Below, piece by piece: positions 1-13,400 of a stretch of DNA of 64,000 nt (position 1 is the stretch's first letter; each line of letters starts with the position of its first letter). The DNA is from Dipylidium caninum. Taxonomy: Eukaryota > Platyhelminthes > Cestoda > Cyclophyllidea > Dipylidiidae. A model generated the notes under the pieces. The model ran no database searches. It saw nothing but the letters and a program-made list of their open reading frames with translations, and was not told where the DNA came from. The stretch spans positions 1 through 64,000 of the forward strand of contig QEYB01000190.1 in the NCBI GenBank assembly GCA_017562135.1. The letters are read 5' to 3'. The position numbers and the translations under genes were made by a program.

Positions 1-3000
1 TCTCCCCTATCTTCACATTGACTTCTTCCTGCCAAAATCGCAGAGACAAATACTTCAATTTGTGGCGCATCTTGCGTCCATTCTGCATGAATATCGATTG
101 GAGGCGTGTGGTTGGCCGAAAAGCCTTGCATGTGTGCCCATTTCGCTCACAGTGGCAGAACGCGGTCCTCAATCTCCCACCCCTATCTCAACATGACTTC
201 TTCCACTGCCAAAATCGCAGAGACAAATTTACTTCAGATTTGCGCGCATCTTGCAGTCCATTCTGCATGATTCGATGGAAGGCCGTGTGTGTGGCGAAGA
301 AGCCTTTGCATGTGTGCCATTTCGCTCACAAGTGGCAGTACGCGGTCCTCAAATCTCCACCCTATCTCACATTGACTCTTCCACTGCCAAAATCGCAGAG
401 ACAAAAATACTTCCAATTTGGCGCATCTTTGCAGATCCATTCTGCATGATATCGATTAGGAAGGCCGTGTGGTTGGGCGAAGAGCCTTGCATGTGTTTGC
501 CATTTCGCCTCACAAGTGCAAGTTACGCGGTCTCATCTCCCACCCCTTCTCACCATTGACTTCTTCACTGCCAAAATCGCAGAGACAAAATACTCAATTT
601 GGCGCATCTTGCATCCATTCTGCATGATTCGATGAAGGCCGTGTGGTGCCGAAGAAGCCTTTGCATGGTGCCATTTCGCTCCAAGTGGCAGTACGCGGTC
701 CTCAATCTCCCACCCTATCTCACATTGACTTTTCCACTGCCAAATCGCAGAGACAAAAATAACTTCATTTGGCGCATCTTGCAGCCATTCTGCATGATTC
801 GATGGTAAGGCCGTTGTGGTTGCGGCCCGAAGAAGCCTTGCATGTGTTGCCATTTCGCCTCCACAAGTGGCGAGTACGCGGTCCTCAATCTCCCACCCTC
901 TCACATTGATTCTTCCACTTGCCAAAATTCGCAGAGACAAAAATACTTCAATTTGGCGCATTTGCAGTCCATTCTGCATGATATCGATGAGGCCTCGCTG
1001 TGGTTGGCCCGAAGAACCTTGCATGTGTGCCTTTCGCCTCACAAGTGGCAGTACGGCGGTCCTCAATCTCCCACCCTATCTCACATGACTTCTTCCACGC
1101 CCAAAATCGCAGAGACAAAAATACTTCAATTTGGCGCATCTTGCGAAGGTCGCATTCTGCATTGATAATCGAGGAACCGTGTGGTTGGGCCGAAGAAAGC
1201 CTTGCATGTGTGCCATTTCGCTCACAAGTGGCAGTACGCGTCCTCAATCTCCCACCCTATCTCACATTTACTTCTTCCACTGCCAAAATCGCAAGACAAA
1301 AATACTTCAATTTGGGCATCTTGCAGTCCGTTTCTGCATGATATCGATGGAAGGCCGTGTGGTTGGGCCGAAGAAAGCCTTGCATGTTGTGCCATTTCCC
1401 TCCACAATGGCAGTACGCGGTCCTCAATTCTCCCACCCTATCTCCACATTGACTTCTATCCACTGCCAAATCGCAGAGACAAAAATACTTCCAATTTGGC
1501 GCATCTTGCAGTTCCATTCTGCATGATATCGATGGAAGGCCGTGTGGTTTGGCCGAAGAAGCCTTGCATGTTGCCATTTCGCCTCACCAAGTGGCAGTAC
1601 CGCGGTCCTCAATCTTCCCACCCTATCTCGACATTGACTTCTTCCACTGCCAAAATCGCAGAGACAAAAATACTTCCAAGTTGGCGCATCTTGCAGTCCA
1701 TTCTTGCATGATATCGATGGAAGCCGTGTGTGGCCGAAGAAGCCTTGCATACGTGTTGCCATTTCGCCTCACAAGTGGCAGTACGCGGTCCTCAAAGCTC
1801 CCACCCTATCTCACATTTACTTTCTTCCCACTGCCAAAATCGCAGAGACCAAAATTACTTCAATTTTTGGCGCATCTTGGCAGTCCATTCCGTGCAGATA
1901 TCGATGGAAGCCTTTGGTGGCCGAAGAAGCCTTTGCAGTGTGCCATTCTTCGCCTCACAAGTTGGCAGTACCGGTCCTCAATCTCCCACCCTATCTCACA
2001 TTACTTCTTCCACTGCCAAAATCGCAGAGCAAAAATACGTCAATTTGGCGCATCTTGCAGTCCATTCTGCATGATATCGATGGAAGCCGTTGTGGCCGAA
2101 GAAAGCCTTGCATGTGTGCCATGTCGCCTCACAAGTGGCATACGCGTTCCCCTCATCTCCCACCTTATCTCACATTGACTTCTTCCACTGCCAAAATCGC
2201 AGAGACAAAATACTTCAATTTGGCGCATCTTGCAGTCCATTCTGCATGATATCGACTGGCAGCCGTTCGTTGGCCGAGAGCCTTGCATGTGGCCATTATC
2301 GCCTCACAAGTGGCAGTACGCGGTCCTCAATCTCCCACCCTATCTCCATTGACTTTCCACTGCCAAAATCGCAGAGACAAAAATACCTTCAATTTGGCGC
2401 ATCTTGCAGTCCATTCTGCATGATAATCGATGAAGGCCGCTGTGGTTGGGCCGAAGAAGCCTGCATGTGTTGCCATTTCCCTCACAAAGTGGCAGTACGC
2501 GGTCCTCATCTCCCACCTATCTCACATGACTTCTTCCACTGCCAAAAATCGCAGAGACAAGAAGTACTTCAATTGGCGCATCTTTGCAGTCCATTCTGCA
2601 GATGCATATCGATGAAGGCCGTTGTGGTTGGCGAGGAAGCTTGCAGTGTGCCATTTGCCTCACAAGTGCAGTACGCGGTCCTCAATCTCCCACCCTGTCT
2701 CACATTGACTTCTTCCACTGCCCAAAATCGCAGAGACAAAAATACTTCAATTTGGCGGCATCTGCCAGTCCATTCTGCATGAGTATCGATGAAGGCCGTT
2801 GTGGTTGGGCCGAAGAAAGCCTTGCATGTGTGCCATTTCGCCTCACAAGTGGCAGTACGCCGCGTCCTCAAATACTCCCACCCTATCTCACATAATGACT
2901 TCTTCACTGCCAAAATCGCAGAGAAAAAATACTTCATTTTGGGCGCATCTTGCATGTCCATTCTTGCATGATATCGATGGAAGGCCTGTGGTTGGCCGAA

Positions 3001-6000
3001 GGAGCCTTGCATGTGTCCATTTCGCCTCACAAGTGCAGTACCGCGGTCCTCAATCTCCCACCCCTATCTCACAATTGACTTCTTCCACTGCCAAAATCGC
3101 AGAGACAAAAAATACTTCAATTTTGGCGCATTGGCAGTCCATTCTGCATGATATCGATGGAAGGCCGTGTGGTTGCCCGAAGGAAGCCTTGCATTGCTGC
3201 CATTTCGCCTTCACAGAGTGGCAGTACTCCGGTCCTCAATCTCCCACCCTATCTTCACATTGACTTCTTCCACTGCCAAAATCGCAAGACAAAAAACTTC
3301 AATTTGGCGCATCTTGCAGTCCATTCTGCATGAATATCGATGGAAGGCCCGTGGTGGTTGGCCGAAGGAAGCCTTGCATGTGTGCCATTTAAGCCTCACA
3401 AGTGGCAGTACGCGGTTCCTCAATCTCCCACCCTATATCTCACATTGACTTCTTCCACTGCCAAAATCGCCAGAACAAAAAATACTTCAATTGTGGCGCA
3501 TTTGCGAGTCCATTTCTGCATATGATATCGATGGAAAGGCCGTGTGGTTGGCCGAGAAGCTTGCATGTTGTGCCATTTCGCCTCACAAGTGGGCAGTACG
3601 CGGTCCTCAATCTCCCACCTATCTCACATGACTTCTTCCGACTTGCCAAAATCGCAGAGACAAAAAATACTTCAATTGCGCATCTTGCAGTCCATTCTGC
3701 ATGATATCATGGAAGGCCGTGTTGTTGGCGAGAAGCCTTGCATGTGTGCCATTCGCCTCACAAGTGGGCAGTACGCGGTCCTCCATCTCCCACCCTATCT
3801 CACATTGATTCTTCCACTGCCAAATCCAGAGACAAAAATACTTCAATTTGGGCGCATCTTGCAGTCCATTCTGCAGATATCGATGGGAAGGCCGTGGTTA
3901 GGCCGAGAAAGCCTTTGCATGTGTGCCATTTCGCCTCACAAGTGGCAGTACGGCGGTCCTCAATCTCCCACCTATCTACATCTGACTTCTTCCACTGCCA
4001 AATCGCAGAGACAAGAAATACTTCAATTTTGGCGCATCTTGCAGTCCATTCTGCATGATGATCGATGGGGAAGGCCGATGTGGTTGGCCGAAGAAGCCTT
4101 TGCATGTGTGCCAGTTTCGCCTCACAAGTGGCAGTACGGCGCCGTCCTCAATCTCCCACCCTATCTCACATTTGGAACTTCTTCCACTGCCCAAAATCGC
4201 AGAGACAAAAATCACTTCAATTTGGCGCATCTTGCAGCCATTCTGCATGAGTACGATGGAAGGCCGTTGGTTGCGAAGAAGCCTTGCATGGTGTGCCATT
4301 TCCCTTCACCAGTGGCAGTACGCGGTCCTCAAATCTCCCACCCTATCTCAGCATGACTTCTTCCACTGCCAAAATCGCAGAAGACAAAAATACTTCAATT
4401 TAGGCGCATTCTTGCAGTCCAATTGCATGTATCGATGAAGGCCGTGTGTTGGCCGAAGAAGCCGTTGCATGTTGCCATTTCGCCTCACAAGTGGCAGTAC
4501 GCGGTCTCAATTCTCCCACCCTATCTCCACCCATTGACTTCTTTCCACTGCCAAAATCGCAGGAGACAAAATACTTCAATTGGCGCATCTTGCAGTTCCA
4601 TTCTGCCCATCGATATCGATTGAAGCCGGTGTGGTTTGGGCGAAGAAGCTTGCATGTGTGCCATTTCGCCTACAAGTGGCAGTACGCCGCGTCCTCATCT
4701 CCCACCCTTATCTCACATTGACTTCTTCACTGCAAAATCGCAGAGACAAAAATATTTCAGTTGGCGCATTCTTGCATCCATTCTGCATGATATCGATGGA
4801 AGGGCCGTTTGTTGGGCCGAAGAAGCCTTGCATGTGTGCCATTTCGCCTCACCAAGTGGCATTACCGGTCCCAATCTCCACCCTATCTGCACATTGACTT
4901 CTTCCACTGGCAAAATCGCAGAGACAAAAAAATAGCTTCATTTGGCGGCATCTTGCACAGTCCATTCTGCATGATATCGATGGAAGGCCGTGTGGTTGGC
5001 CGAAGAAGCCTTGCACCGTGTTGTGCCATTTCGCCTCACAAGTTGGCAGTACGCGTCCTCAATCTCCCACCCTATCTCACATTGACTGACTTCCACTGCC
5101 AAAATCGCAGAGACAAAAATACTCAATTTGGCGCATCTTGCAGGCCATTCTGCATGATATCCGATGGAAGGCCGGTGGTTGGCCGAAGAAGCCTTGCATG
5201 TTGTGCCTTTTCGCCTCACAAGTGGCATACGCGGTCTTCAATCTCCCACCCTATCATCACATTGACTTTCTTCCACTGCCAAAATCGCAGAGAACAAAAA
5301 TACTTCAATTGGCGACATCTTGCAAGTCCATTCTGCATGATATCGATGGAGGCCGTTGGTTGCCGAAGAAAGCTTGCATGTGTGCCATTTCGCCTCACAA
5401 GTGGCAGTACCGGTCCTCAATCTCCCACCCTATCTCAACCATTGACTTCTTCCCACTGCCAAAATCGCAACATAGACAAAAATAGCTTCAAATTGGCGCA
5501 GTTTGCAGTGCCACTTCTGCATTGATATCGAGGAAGGCAGTGTGGTTGGGCCGAAGGGAGCCTTGCATGTGTGCCATTTCGACCTCACAAGTGGCAGTAC
5601 GCGTTCTCAATCACCCACCCTATCTCACCAGTGCCTTCTTCCACTCGCCCAATCGCATAGACAAAAATACTGCAAATTGCGCATCGTGCAGCCCATTCGC
5701 ATGATATCGATGGAAGGCAGTGTGGTTGGCCGAAGAAGCCTCTTGCATGCTGTGCCAGTTCGCCTCACAAGGACAGTACGCCGGTCCTCAATTCTCCCAC
5801 CCTGTCTCACCAGAAATGCCTTCTATCACTGCCAATCGCAATAGACAAAAATACTTTTCAATGGCGCATTCTTGCAGTCCATTCTGGCATGATATCGATG
5901 AAGGCCGTGCGGTTTGGCCGAAAGAAGGCCTTGCATGTCTGCCATTTCGCCTCACAAGTGCAGTACGCGGTCCTCAATCTCCTCACCCTGGCTCACAGTG

Positions 6001-7470
6001 CCTTCTCCACTGCCCATCGCAGAGACAAAAATACTTCCCAATTTGGCGCATCTGCCAGTCCATTACTGCATGATATCCGATGGTTGTAAGGCCGTGTGGT
6101 TGCCGAAAGAAGCCTTGCATGTGTGCCATTTCGCCTCACAAGTGGCAGTACGCGGTCCCTCAATCTCCCCACCCTATTCTCACATTGACTTCTTCCACTG
6201 CCAAAATGCATGCAAGACAAAAATACTTGTCAATTTGGCGCATCTTCAGTCCATTCTGCAATGATATCGGATGGAAGCCGTTGTGGTTGCGAAGAAGCCT
6301 TGCCTGTGTGCCATTTCGCCTCCCAAGTGGCAGTACGCGGTCTAATCTTCCCACTCCTATTCTCACATTGACATCTTCCACTGCCAAAATCGCATGAGAC
6401 AAAATACTTCAATTTGGCGCATCTTGGCAGTCCATTCTCCATGATATCGGATGGAAGGCCGTGGGGTTGGCCGAAGAAGCCTTGCATTGTGTTGCCATTT
6501 CGCCTCACCAAGTGGCAGTACGCGGTCCTCAATCTCCCACCCTATCTCACATTGACTTCTCCACTGCCAAAATCGCAGAGACAAAAATACTTCAATTTGG
6601 CGCATCTTGCAGTCCATTCTGCATGATATCGAATGGAAGCCGTTGTTCGCCGAAGAAGCCTTGCATGTGTTGCCATTTCGCCTCACAAGTGTTCAGTACG
6701 CGGTCCTCATCTCCCAACCCTATCTCCACATTGACTGTCTGTCCACTGCCAAAATCCGCAGAGACAAAAATACTTCAATTTGGGCGCATCTTGCAGTCCA
6801 TTCTGCCATGATTATCGATGGCAGGCCGTGTGGTTGTGGCCGAAGAAGCCTGATGTGTGCCATTTCGCCTCACAAGTGCAGTACGCGGTCCTCAATCTCC
6901 CACCCTATCGTCACATTGACTTCTTCCACTGCCAAAATCGCAGAGGACAAAAATACTTCAATTTTGGCGCATCTTGCAGTCCATTCTGCATGATATCGAT
7001 GGGAAGCGCGTTGTGGTGGCCGAAGAGCCTTGCATGTGTGCCATTTCGCCTCACAAGTGGCAGTAGCGCGCGTCCTCAAATCTCCCACCCTATGCTCACA
7101 TCTGACTTCTTCCACTGCAAAATCCAGAGACAAAATCTTCAAGTTTGGGCATCTTGCAGTCCATTCTGCATGATATCGATGGAAGGCCGTTTGTGGTTGG
7201 GCCGAAGAAGCCTTGCATGTGTGACCATTTCGCTCACAAGTGCAGTTACGCGGTCCTCAATCTCCCACCCTATCTTCCACATTGACTCTTCCACTGCCAA
7301 AAATCCAGGGACAAAATACTTCAATTGGCGCATTCTTGCAGTCCATTCTGCATTGATATCGATGGAAGGCCGTTGATGCGTTGCCGAAGAAGCCTTGCAT
7401 GTGTTGGCCATTTCGCCTCACAAGTGGCAGTACCGGTCCTCAATCTCCACCCTATCTCACATTGATTCTT
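1..7470 (+). repeat. Left arm, outer zone: indel-rich satellite of the CCAAAATCGCAGAG subfamily
   Basis: These monomers run opposite to the right arm. Most read CTGCCAAAATCGCAGAGAC and AAGGCCGTGTGG. Those are the states (TTTTGG, CTCTG, cacacGgcc on the other strand) that mark the far right edge of the array. A short patch at about 5,460-5,850 switches to the inner states (CATAG, GGCAGTG), and the outer states return from about 5,900 to 7,400. Nearly every copy differs from the consensus by scattered single-base insertions or deletions, often in homopolymers. Landmark spacing therefore drifts by several bases from copy to copy. That error pattern is characteristic of unpolished long-read consensus, so individual differences here should not be read as biological variants. 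Confidence 0.85.
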
Positions 7471-10400
7471 CCACTGCCAAAATCGCATAGACAAAAAAAC
7501 TTCAAAATTTGGCGCATTGCAGGTCCCATTCTGCATGAGTATCGATGGAATGGCAGTGTGGTTGGGCCGAAGAGGCCTTGGCATTGTGCCCATTTCGCAC
7601 TCACAAGTGCAGTACGCGTTCCTCAATTCACCCACCCTTATCTCACATTGACTTCTTCCACTGCCCAATCGCAGGTAGACAAAAAATACTTCAAATTGGC
7701 GCATCTTGCAGGCCATTCTGCATGATATTCGATGGAAGGCAGGTGTTGGCCGAAGAAGCCTTGCATGTGTGCCATTTCGCCTCACAAGTTGAGCAGTACG
7801 CGTTCCTCATCACCCCACCCTATTCTCACATTGACTTCTTCCACTGCCAATCGACATAGACAAAAATACTTCAAATTGGCGCATCTTGCAGCCCATTCTG
7901 CATGTAGCGATGGAAGCAGGCTGTGGTTGGGCCGAAGAAGCCTTGCGATGTGTTGCCATTTCGCCTCACAAGTGGCCAGTACAGCGGTCCTCAATCTCCC
8001 ACCCTATCTCAACATTTGACTTCTTCACTGCCCATCGCATAGACAAAAATACTTCAAAATTGCGCATCTTGCAGCCCATTCTGCATTGATATCATGGAAG
8101 GGCAGTGTGGTTGGAGCCGAAAAGCCTTGCTATGGTGTGCCATTTCGCCTCACAAGTGGCAGTACGCGGTCCTCAATCTCCCACCCTATCTCACATTGAC
8201 TTCTTCCACTGCCCAAAATCGCCAGAGACAAATACTTCAATTTGGCGCATCTTGCAGTCCTTCTGCATGGGGCCATGATATCGATGGAAGGCCGTGGGTT
8301 GGCGAAGATGCCTTCATGTTTGCCATTTCGCCTCACAAGTGGCAGTACGCGCGTCCTCAATCTCCCACCCTATCTCCATTGACTCTTCCACTGCCCAAAT
8401 CGCAATAGACAAAAAATACTTCAAATATGGCGCATTTTGCATCCGCCCATTCTGCATGATATCGTGGAGGCAGTGTGTTTGGGCCGAGAAGCCTGCATTG
8501 TGTGCCATTTCGCCTCACAAGCGTGCAGTACGCGGTCCTCAATCTCCCACCCTATCTCACATTGACTTCTCCACTGCCCAGAATCGCATAGACAAAAATC
8601 TTCAAATTGGCGCATCTTCTTGCAGGCCCATTCTGCATCATATCTGGTGGAAGCAGTGTAGTTGGATGGCCGAAGAAAGCCTTGCATGTGTGCCATTTCG
8701 CCTCACACAGCGCAGTACGCGGTTCCTCAATCTCCCACCCTATCTCACATTGACCTTCCACTGCCCAATCGCATAGACAAAAATCCGCTTCAAATTGGGC
8801 GCATCTTGCAGCCCATATCTGCATGATATCGGTGGAAGCAGTGTTGGTATGGGCCGAAGAACCTGTGCCCACCATCACAAGTGGCCAGTGCGCGGTCCTT
8901 CAATCTCCCACCATCATCACATTGACCTTCCACTGTCAATGCAAGGCGCATAGACAAAAATACTTTCAAATTTTGCGCATCTTGCATCAGCCCCATTCGC
9001 ATGATATTGTCGGTGGAAAGGCACCTCGGTGTGTTGGGCCGAAAGAAGCGTTGCATGTGTGCCATTTTCGCCTCACACTGACAAGGCCGCCGCGGTCCTC
9101 AATCTCCCCCCTATCTCACATGACTTCTTCACTGCCCAATCGCAAGACAAAAAATACTCAAATTGGCGATTCTTCCAGCCCATGCATAGCGGTAGCTGGC
9201 CGAAGAAGCTTGCATGTGTGCCATTCGACTCCACAAGTGGCAGTACGCGTCCTCAATCTCCCCCCTATCTCACATTGACTTCTCCCTCCCCAATCGCATA
9301 GACAAAAATACTTCAAATTGGGCGCATCTTGCAGCCCGGATATTCTGCAATGATACCTCGGTGGAAGGCAGTGTGGTTGGGCGAAGAAGCCTTGCATATG
9401 AGCCATTTCGCCTCACAAGAAGCTCCTCAATTCTCCCACCCTATCTGCATTGACTTCTTCCACGCCCAATCGCAAGAACAAAAATACTTCAAATTGGCAT
9501 TTCGCATTCTGGCTGGAAGGCAGTGTGGTTGGGCACGAATTGAAGCCTGCATGTGGCCATTTCGCCTTCACGTACGCGGTCCTCAATCTCCCCCCTATCT
9601 CACATTGACTCTTCCACTGTTCAATCGCATAGACAAAAAATACTTCAAATGGCGATTCATCTTGCAGCCCATTGTGCATGATATCGGTGGAAGCAGTGTG
9701 TTTGGCCGAAGAAGCCTTGCATGGTGCCATTTCGGCCTCACAAGTGGCAGTATCCGGTCCTCAATCTCCCAACCCTATCTCACATTGACTTCTTCCACTC
9801 CAGAATCGCATAGACAAAAATACTCCAAATTGGCGCATTCTTTGCAGCCCATTCTGCATGATATCGGTGGAAGCAGTGTGGATGAGCCGAAGAAGCCTTG
9901 CATGTGTGCCATTGCCTCACAAGTGGCACGGTACGCGGGTCCTCAATCTCCACCCTATCTCACATTGACTTCTTCCACTGCCAATCGCATAGACAAAAAT
10001 ACTTCAAATTGGCGCATTTCTTGCAGCCCATTCTGCATATATCGGTGGAAGCAGTGTGGGTTGGGCCGAAGAAGCCTTGCATGTGCCATTCGCCTCACAA
10101 GTGAGTACGCGACGCGGTCCTCAATCTCTTCCACCCTATCTCACATTGAGCCTCCTTCTTCCACTGCCCAATCGCATAGACAAAATACTAACAAATTGGG
10201 CGCATCTCAGCCCATTCTGCATGATATCGTGGAAGGCAGTGTGGTTGGGCCGAAGAAGCCTTGCATGGTTGTGCCATTTCGCCTCACAAGTGCAGAGTAC
10301 GCCGCGTCCTCAATCTCCCACCCTATCTCACATTGACTTCTTCCACTGCCAAAATCGCATAGACAAAAATACTACAAAATTGGCGCATCTTGCAGCCCAT

Positions 10401-13400
10401 TCCTGCATGATATCGATGGAAACCAGTTGTTTTGGGCCGAAGAAGCTTGCATGTGTGCCATTTCGCCTCACAAGTGGCAGTACGCGGTCCTCAATCTCCC
10501 ACCCTATCTCACATTGACTTCTTCCACTGCCAATCGCATCAAAATTCTCGCATCTTATTCCAAATTGTGGCGCACTTGCCAGTCCTCAATTTCCCACCCT
10601 ATCTGCACACCTCTTCCACTGCCCAATCGCGATTGGTGCCGTGTGGTTGGCCGAAGAAGCCTTGCATGTGTGCCATTTCGCCTCACAAGTGGGCAGTACG
10701 CGGTCCTCAATCTCCCACCCTATCTCACATTGACTTCTCCACTGCCCAATCGCATAGACAAAAATACTTCAAATTGGCGCATTCTTGCAGCCCATTTCGC
10801 ATGATATCGGTGGAAGGCAGTGTGATGGCCGAAGAAGCCTTGCATGTGTGCCAATTTCGCCTCACAAGTGGCAGTACGCGGTCCTCAATCTCCACCCTAT
10901 CTCACATTGACTTCTTCCACTGCCCAATCGCATAGACAAAAATACTCAAATTGGCGCATCTTGCAGCCCATTCTGCATGATATCGGTGGAAGGCAGTGTT
11001 GTTGGGCCGAAGAAGCCTTGCATGTGTGCCATTTCGCCTCACAAGTGGCAGTACGCGGTCCTCAATCTCCACCCTATCTTCACATTGACTTCTTCCACTG
11101 CCAATCGCAGAGACAAAATACTTCAAATTGGCGCATCTTGCAGCCCATTCTGCATGATATCGGATGGAAGGCAGTGTGGGTTGGGCCGAAGAAGCCTTGC
11201 ATGTGTGCCATTTTTCGCCTCACAAGTGCAGTACGCGGTCCTCAATCTCCCACCCTATCTCACATTGACTTCTTCCACTGCCCAATCGCATAGACAAAAA
11301 TACTTCAATTTGGCGCATCTTGCATCCATTCGCATGATATCGATGGAAGGCAAGTGGTATTTGGGCCGAGAAGCCTTGCATGTTGCCATTTCGCCTCACA
11401 AGTGGCAGTACGCGGTCCTCAATCTCCCACCCTATCTCACATTGACTTCTTCCACTGCCCAATCGCATAGACAAAAATGTACTTCAAATTGGGCGCATCA
11501 ATTTGCAGCCCATTCTGCATGATATCATGGAAGGAGCGTGGCTTGGCCGAAGAAGCTTGCATGTGTGCCATTTCGCCTCACAAGTGCAGTACGCGGTCCT
11601 CAATCAACCCACCCTATCTCACATTGACTTCCTTCCACTGCCAAATAGGACAAAAATCTTCAAATTGGCGATCTTGCAGCCCATTGTTGCATCAATGATA
11701 TCGTGGAAGGTAGGCATGTGTTTGGGCCGAAGAAGCGTTGCATGTGTGCCATTTCGACTCACAAGTGGCAGTACGCGGTCCTCAATCTCCCACCCATCTC
11801 ACATTGACTTCTTCCACTGTCAATCGCATAGACAAAAAACTTCAAATTGCGCATCATTTGCACCATTCTGCATGATATCGGTGGAAGGCAGTGTGGTTGG
11901 GCCGAAGAAGCCTTGCATGTGTGCCATTTCGCCTCACAAGTGGCAGTACCGGTCCTCAATCTCCCCACCCTATCTCACATTGACCTTCTTCCACTGCCCA
12001 ATCGCAAAAAACTTTCCTTTGGCGCACTTTCAGTCCATTCTGCATGATATCGGTGGAAGCGTGTGGTGGATGGGCCGAAGAAGCCTTGCATGTGTGCCAT
12101 TTCGCCTCACAAGTGGCAGTACCGGTCCTCAATCTCCCTATCTCACATTGACCTTCTTCCACTGGCCCAATCGCATAGACAAAAATACTTCAAATTGGCG
12201 ATTCTTGCAGCCCATTCTGCATGATATCGTGGAAGGCAGTGTGTTGGGGCCGAAGAAGCCTTGCATGTGTGCCATTTCGCCTCACAAGTGGCAGTACGCG
12301 GTCCTCAATCTCCCACCCTATCTCACATTGACTTCTTCCACTGCCAAATCGCATAGACAAAAAATACTTCAAATTTGGCGCATCTTGCAGCCCATTCCGC
12401 ATAATATCGGTGGAAGGCGTTGGCCGAAGAAGCCTTGCAGTGTGCCATTTCGCCTCACAAGTGGCAGTACGCGGTCCTCAATCTCCCACCCTATCTCACA
12501 TTGACTTCTTCCACTGCCAAATCGCATAGACAAAAATGCCTACAAATTGGCGCAATCTTGCAGTCCATTCTGCATGATATCGGTGGAAGCCATTGGGCCG
12601 AAAAGCCTTGCATGTGTGCCATTTCGCCTCACAAGTGGCAGTACGCGGTCCTCAATCTCCCACCCTATCTCACATTGACTTTCTTCCACTGCCAATCGCA
12701 TAGGACAAAAATACTTCAAATTGGCGGCGCCATCTTGCAGTCCATTCTGCATTGTCGGTGGAAGGCATCGGTGGAGAGTTGGTTGGGCCGAAGAAGCCTT
12801 GCATGTGTGCCATGGTGCCATTCGCCTCACAAGGGCAGTACGCGGTCCTCAATCTCCCACCCTCAATCTCACATTGACTTCTTCCACTGGCAAATCGCTA
12901 GACAAAAATACTTCAAATTGGCGCATCATCTTGCAGCCCATTCTGCATGATATCGGTGGAAGCAGTGCTTGTTTGGGCCGAAGAAGCGTTTGCATGTGTG
13001 CCATTTCGCCTCACAAGTGCAGTACGCGGTCCTCAATCTCCCACCCTATCTCACATTGACTTCTCCACTGCCCAAATCGCATAGACAAAAATACTTCAAA
13101 TTGGCGCATCTTGCAGCCCATTCTGCATGATATCGGTGGAAGGCAGTGTGGTTGCCGAAGAAGCCTTGCATGTGTGCCATTTCGCTCACAAGTGGCAGTA
13201 CGCGGTCCTCAATCTCCCACCCTATCTCACATTGACTTCTTCCACTGCCCAATCGCATAGACAAAAATACTTCAAATTTGGCGCATCTTGCAGCCCATTC
13301 TGCATGATATCGGTGGAAGCAGTGTGGTTGGGCGAAGAAGCCTTGCATGTGTGCCATTTCGCCTCACAAGTGGCAGTACGCGGTCCTCAATCTCCCACCC

